Shown: piece by piece, positions 14,334 to 14,373 of the stretch
Numbering within the stretch: the stretch's first letter is position 1
Layout of the letters: each line of letters opens with the position of its first letter
Assembly (NCBI GenBank): GCA_003488415.1
Contig: DNLQ01000260.1
Coordinates: forward strand, 1-14,373
DNA: 14,373 nt
Source of the DNA: Ruminococcus sp.
GTDB lineage: Bacteria; Bacillota; Clostridia; Oscillospirales; Ruminococcaceae
Direction of reading: 5' to 3'
Program-made: the position numbers and the translations under genes
Notes under the pieces: generated by a model
Told to the model about the DNA's origin: nothing
The model's database searches: none
Seen by the model: only the letters and a program-made list of their open reading frames with translations

Positions 14334-14373
14334 TAAAATAAGCTCAGGTCATATACTTTGTAAAACACGATAT

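Noticed and set aside
1..14373. CRISPR array, tRNA or rRNA gene, insertion sequence or phage gene
   Set aside because: No regularly spaced repeats, no cloverleaf or rRNA signature, and no transposase or integrase motif were seen in any frame.

Overview
The window reads as chromosomal DNA from a Gram-positive, cellulosome-type Firmicute, most likely a Ruminococcus relative (R. flavefaciens / R. champanellensis-like). Three things support this: two secreted proteins end in type I dockerin modules, the fatty-acid genes are the FabK/FabF/FabG set typical of Firmicutes, and ribosome binding sites are strong GGAGG types. No species can be fixed from the sequence alone.

Region 1 (1-6543, minus strand) is a type II fatty acid synthesis operon. 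In transcription order it holds fabH, fabK, a 66-residue DUF4177-like gene, a 149-base gap packed with hairpins, then fabG, fabF, accB, two related membrane-protein genes, and fabZ, which runs off the left edge. Together these provide initiation (FabH), elongation (FabF), both reductions (FabG, FabK), dehydration (FabZ) and the biotin carrier of acetyl-CoA carboxylase (AccB). The carboxylase and transferase subunits and the acyl carrier protein are not in the window. The operon has a good sigma-A-type promoter upstream of fabH, followed at once by a 12-bp inverted repeat.

Region 2 (6807-11228, plus strand) diverges from the fab operon. It starts with fabD, which supplies malonyl-ACP to the operon on the other strand. 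It continues with aroE and aroK (shikimate pathway), a metal-dependent amidohydrolase and a secreted leucine-rich-repeat protein with a dockerin. The genes are nearly touching (TGATG junctions, or gaps of 11-12 bases) and look co-transcribed. The run ends in a strong bidirectional terminator.

Region 3 (11409-14373, minus strand) converges on that terminator. It is one large gene for a secreted HExxH metalloprotease-like protein (903 residues) with a left-handed beta-helix repeat region, a LamG-like domain and a second, different kind of dockerin. Its promoter is bracketed by two copies of a 14-bp direct repeat.

The core enzymes are ordinary. The points most worth following are the paralogous membrane-protein pair buried in the fab operon, the hairpin cluster and DUF4177-like gene where fabD often sits, the 5' inverted repeat of the operon, the promoter-flanking repeats, and the two dockerin classes a few hundred bases apart.
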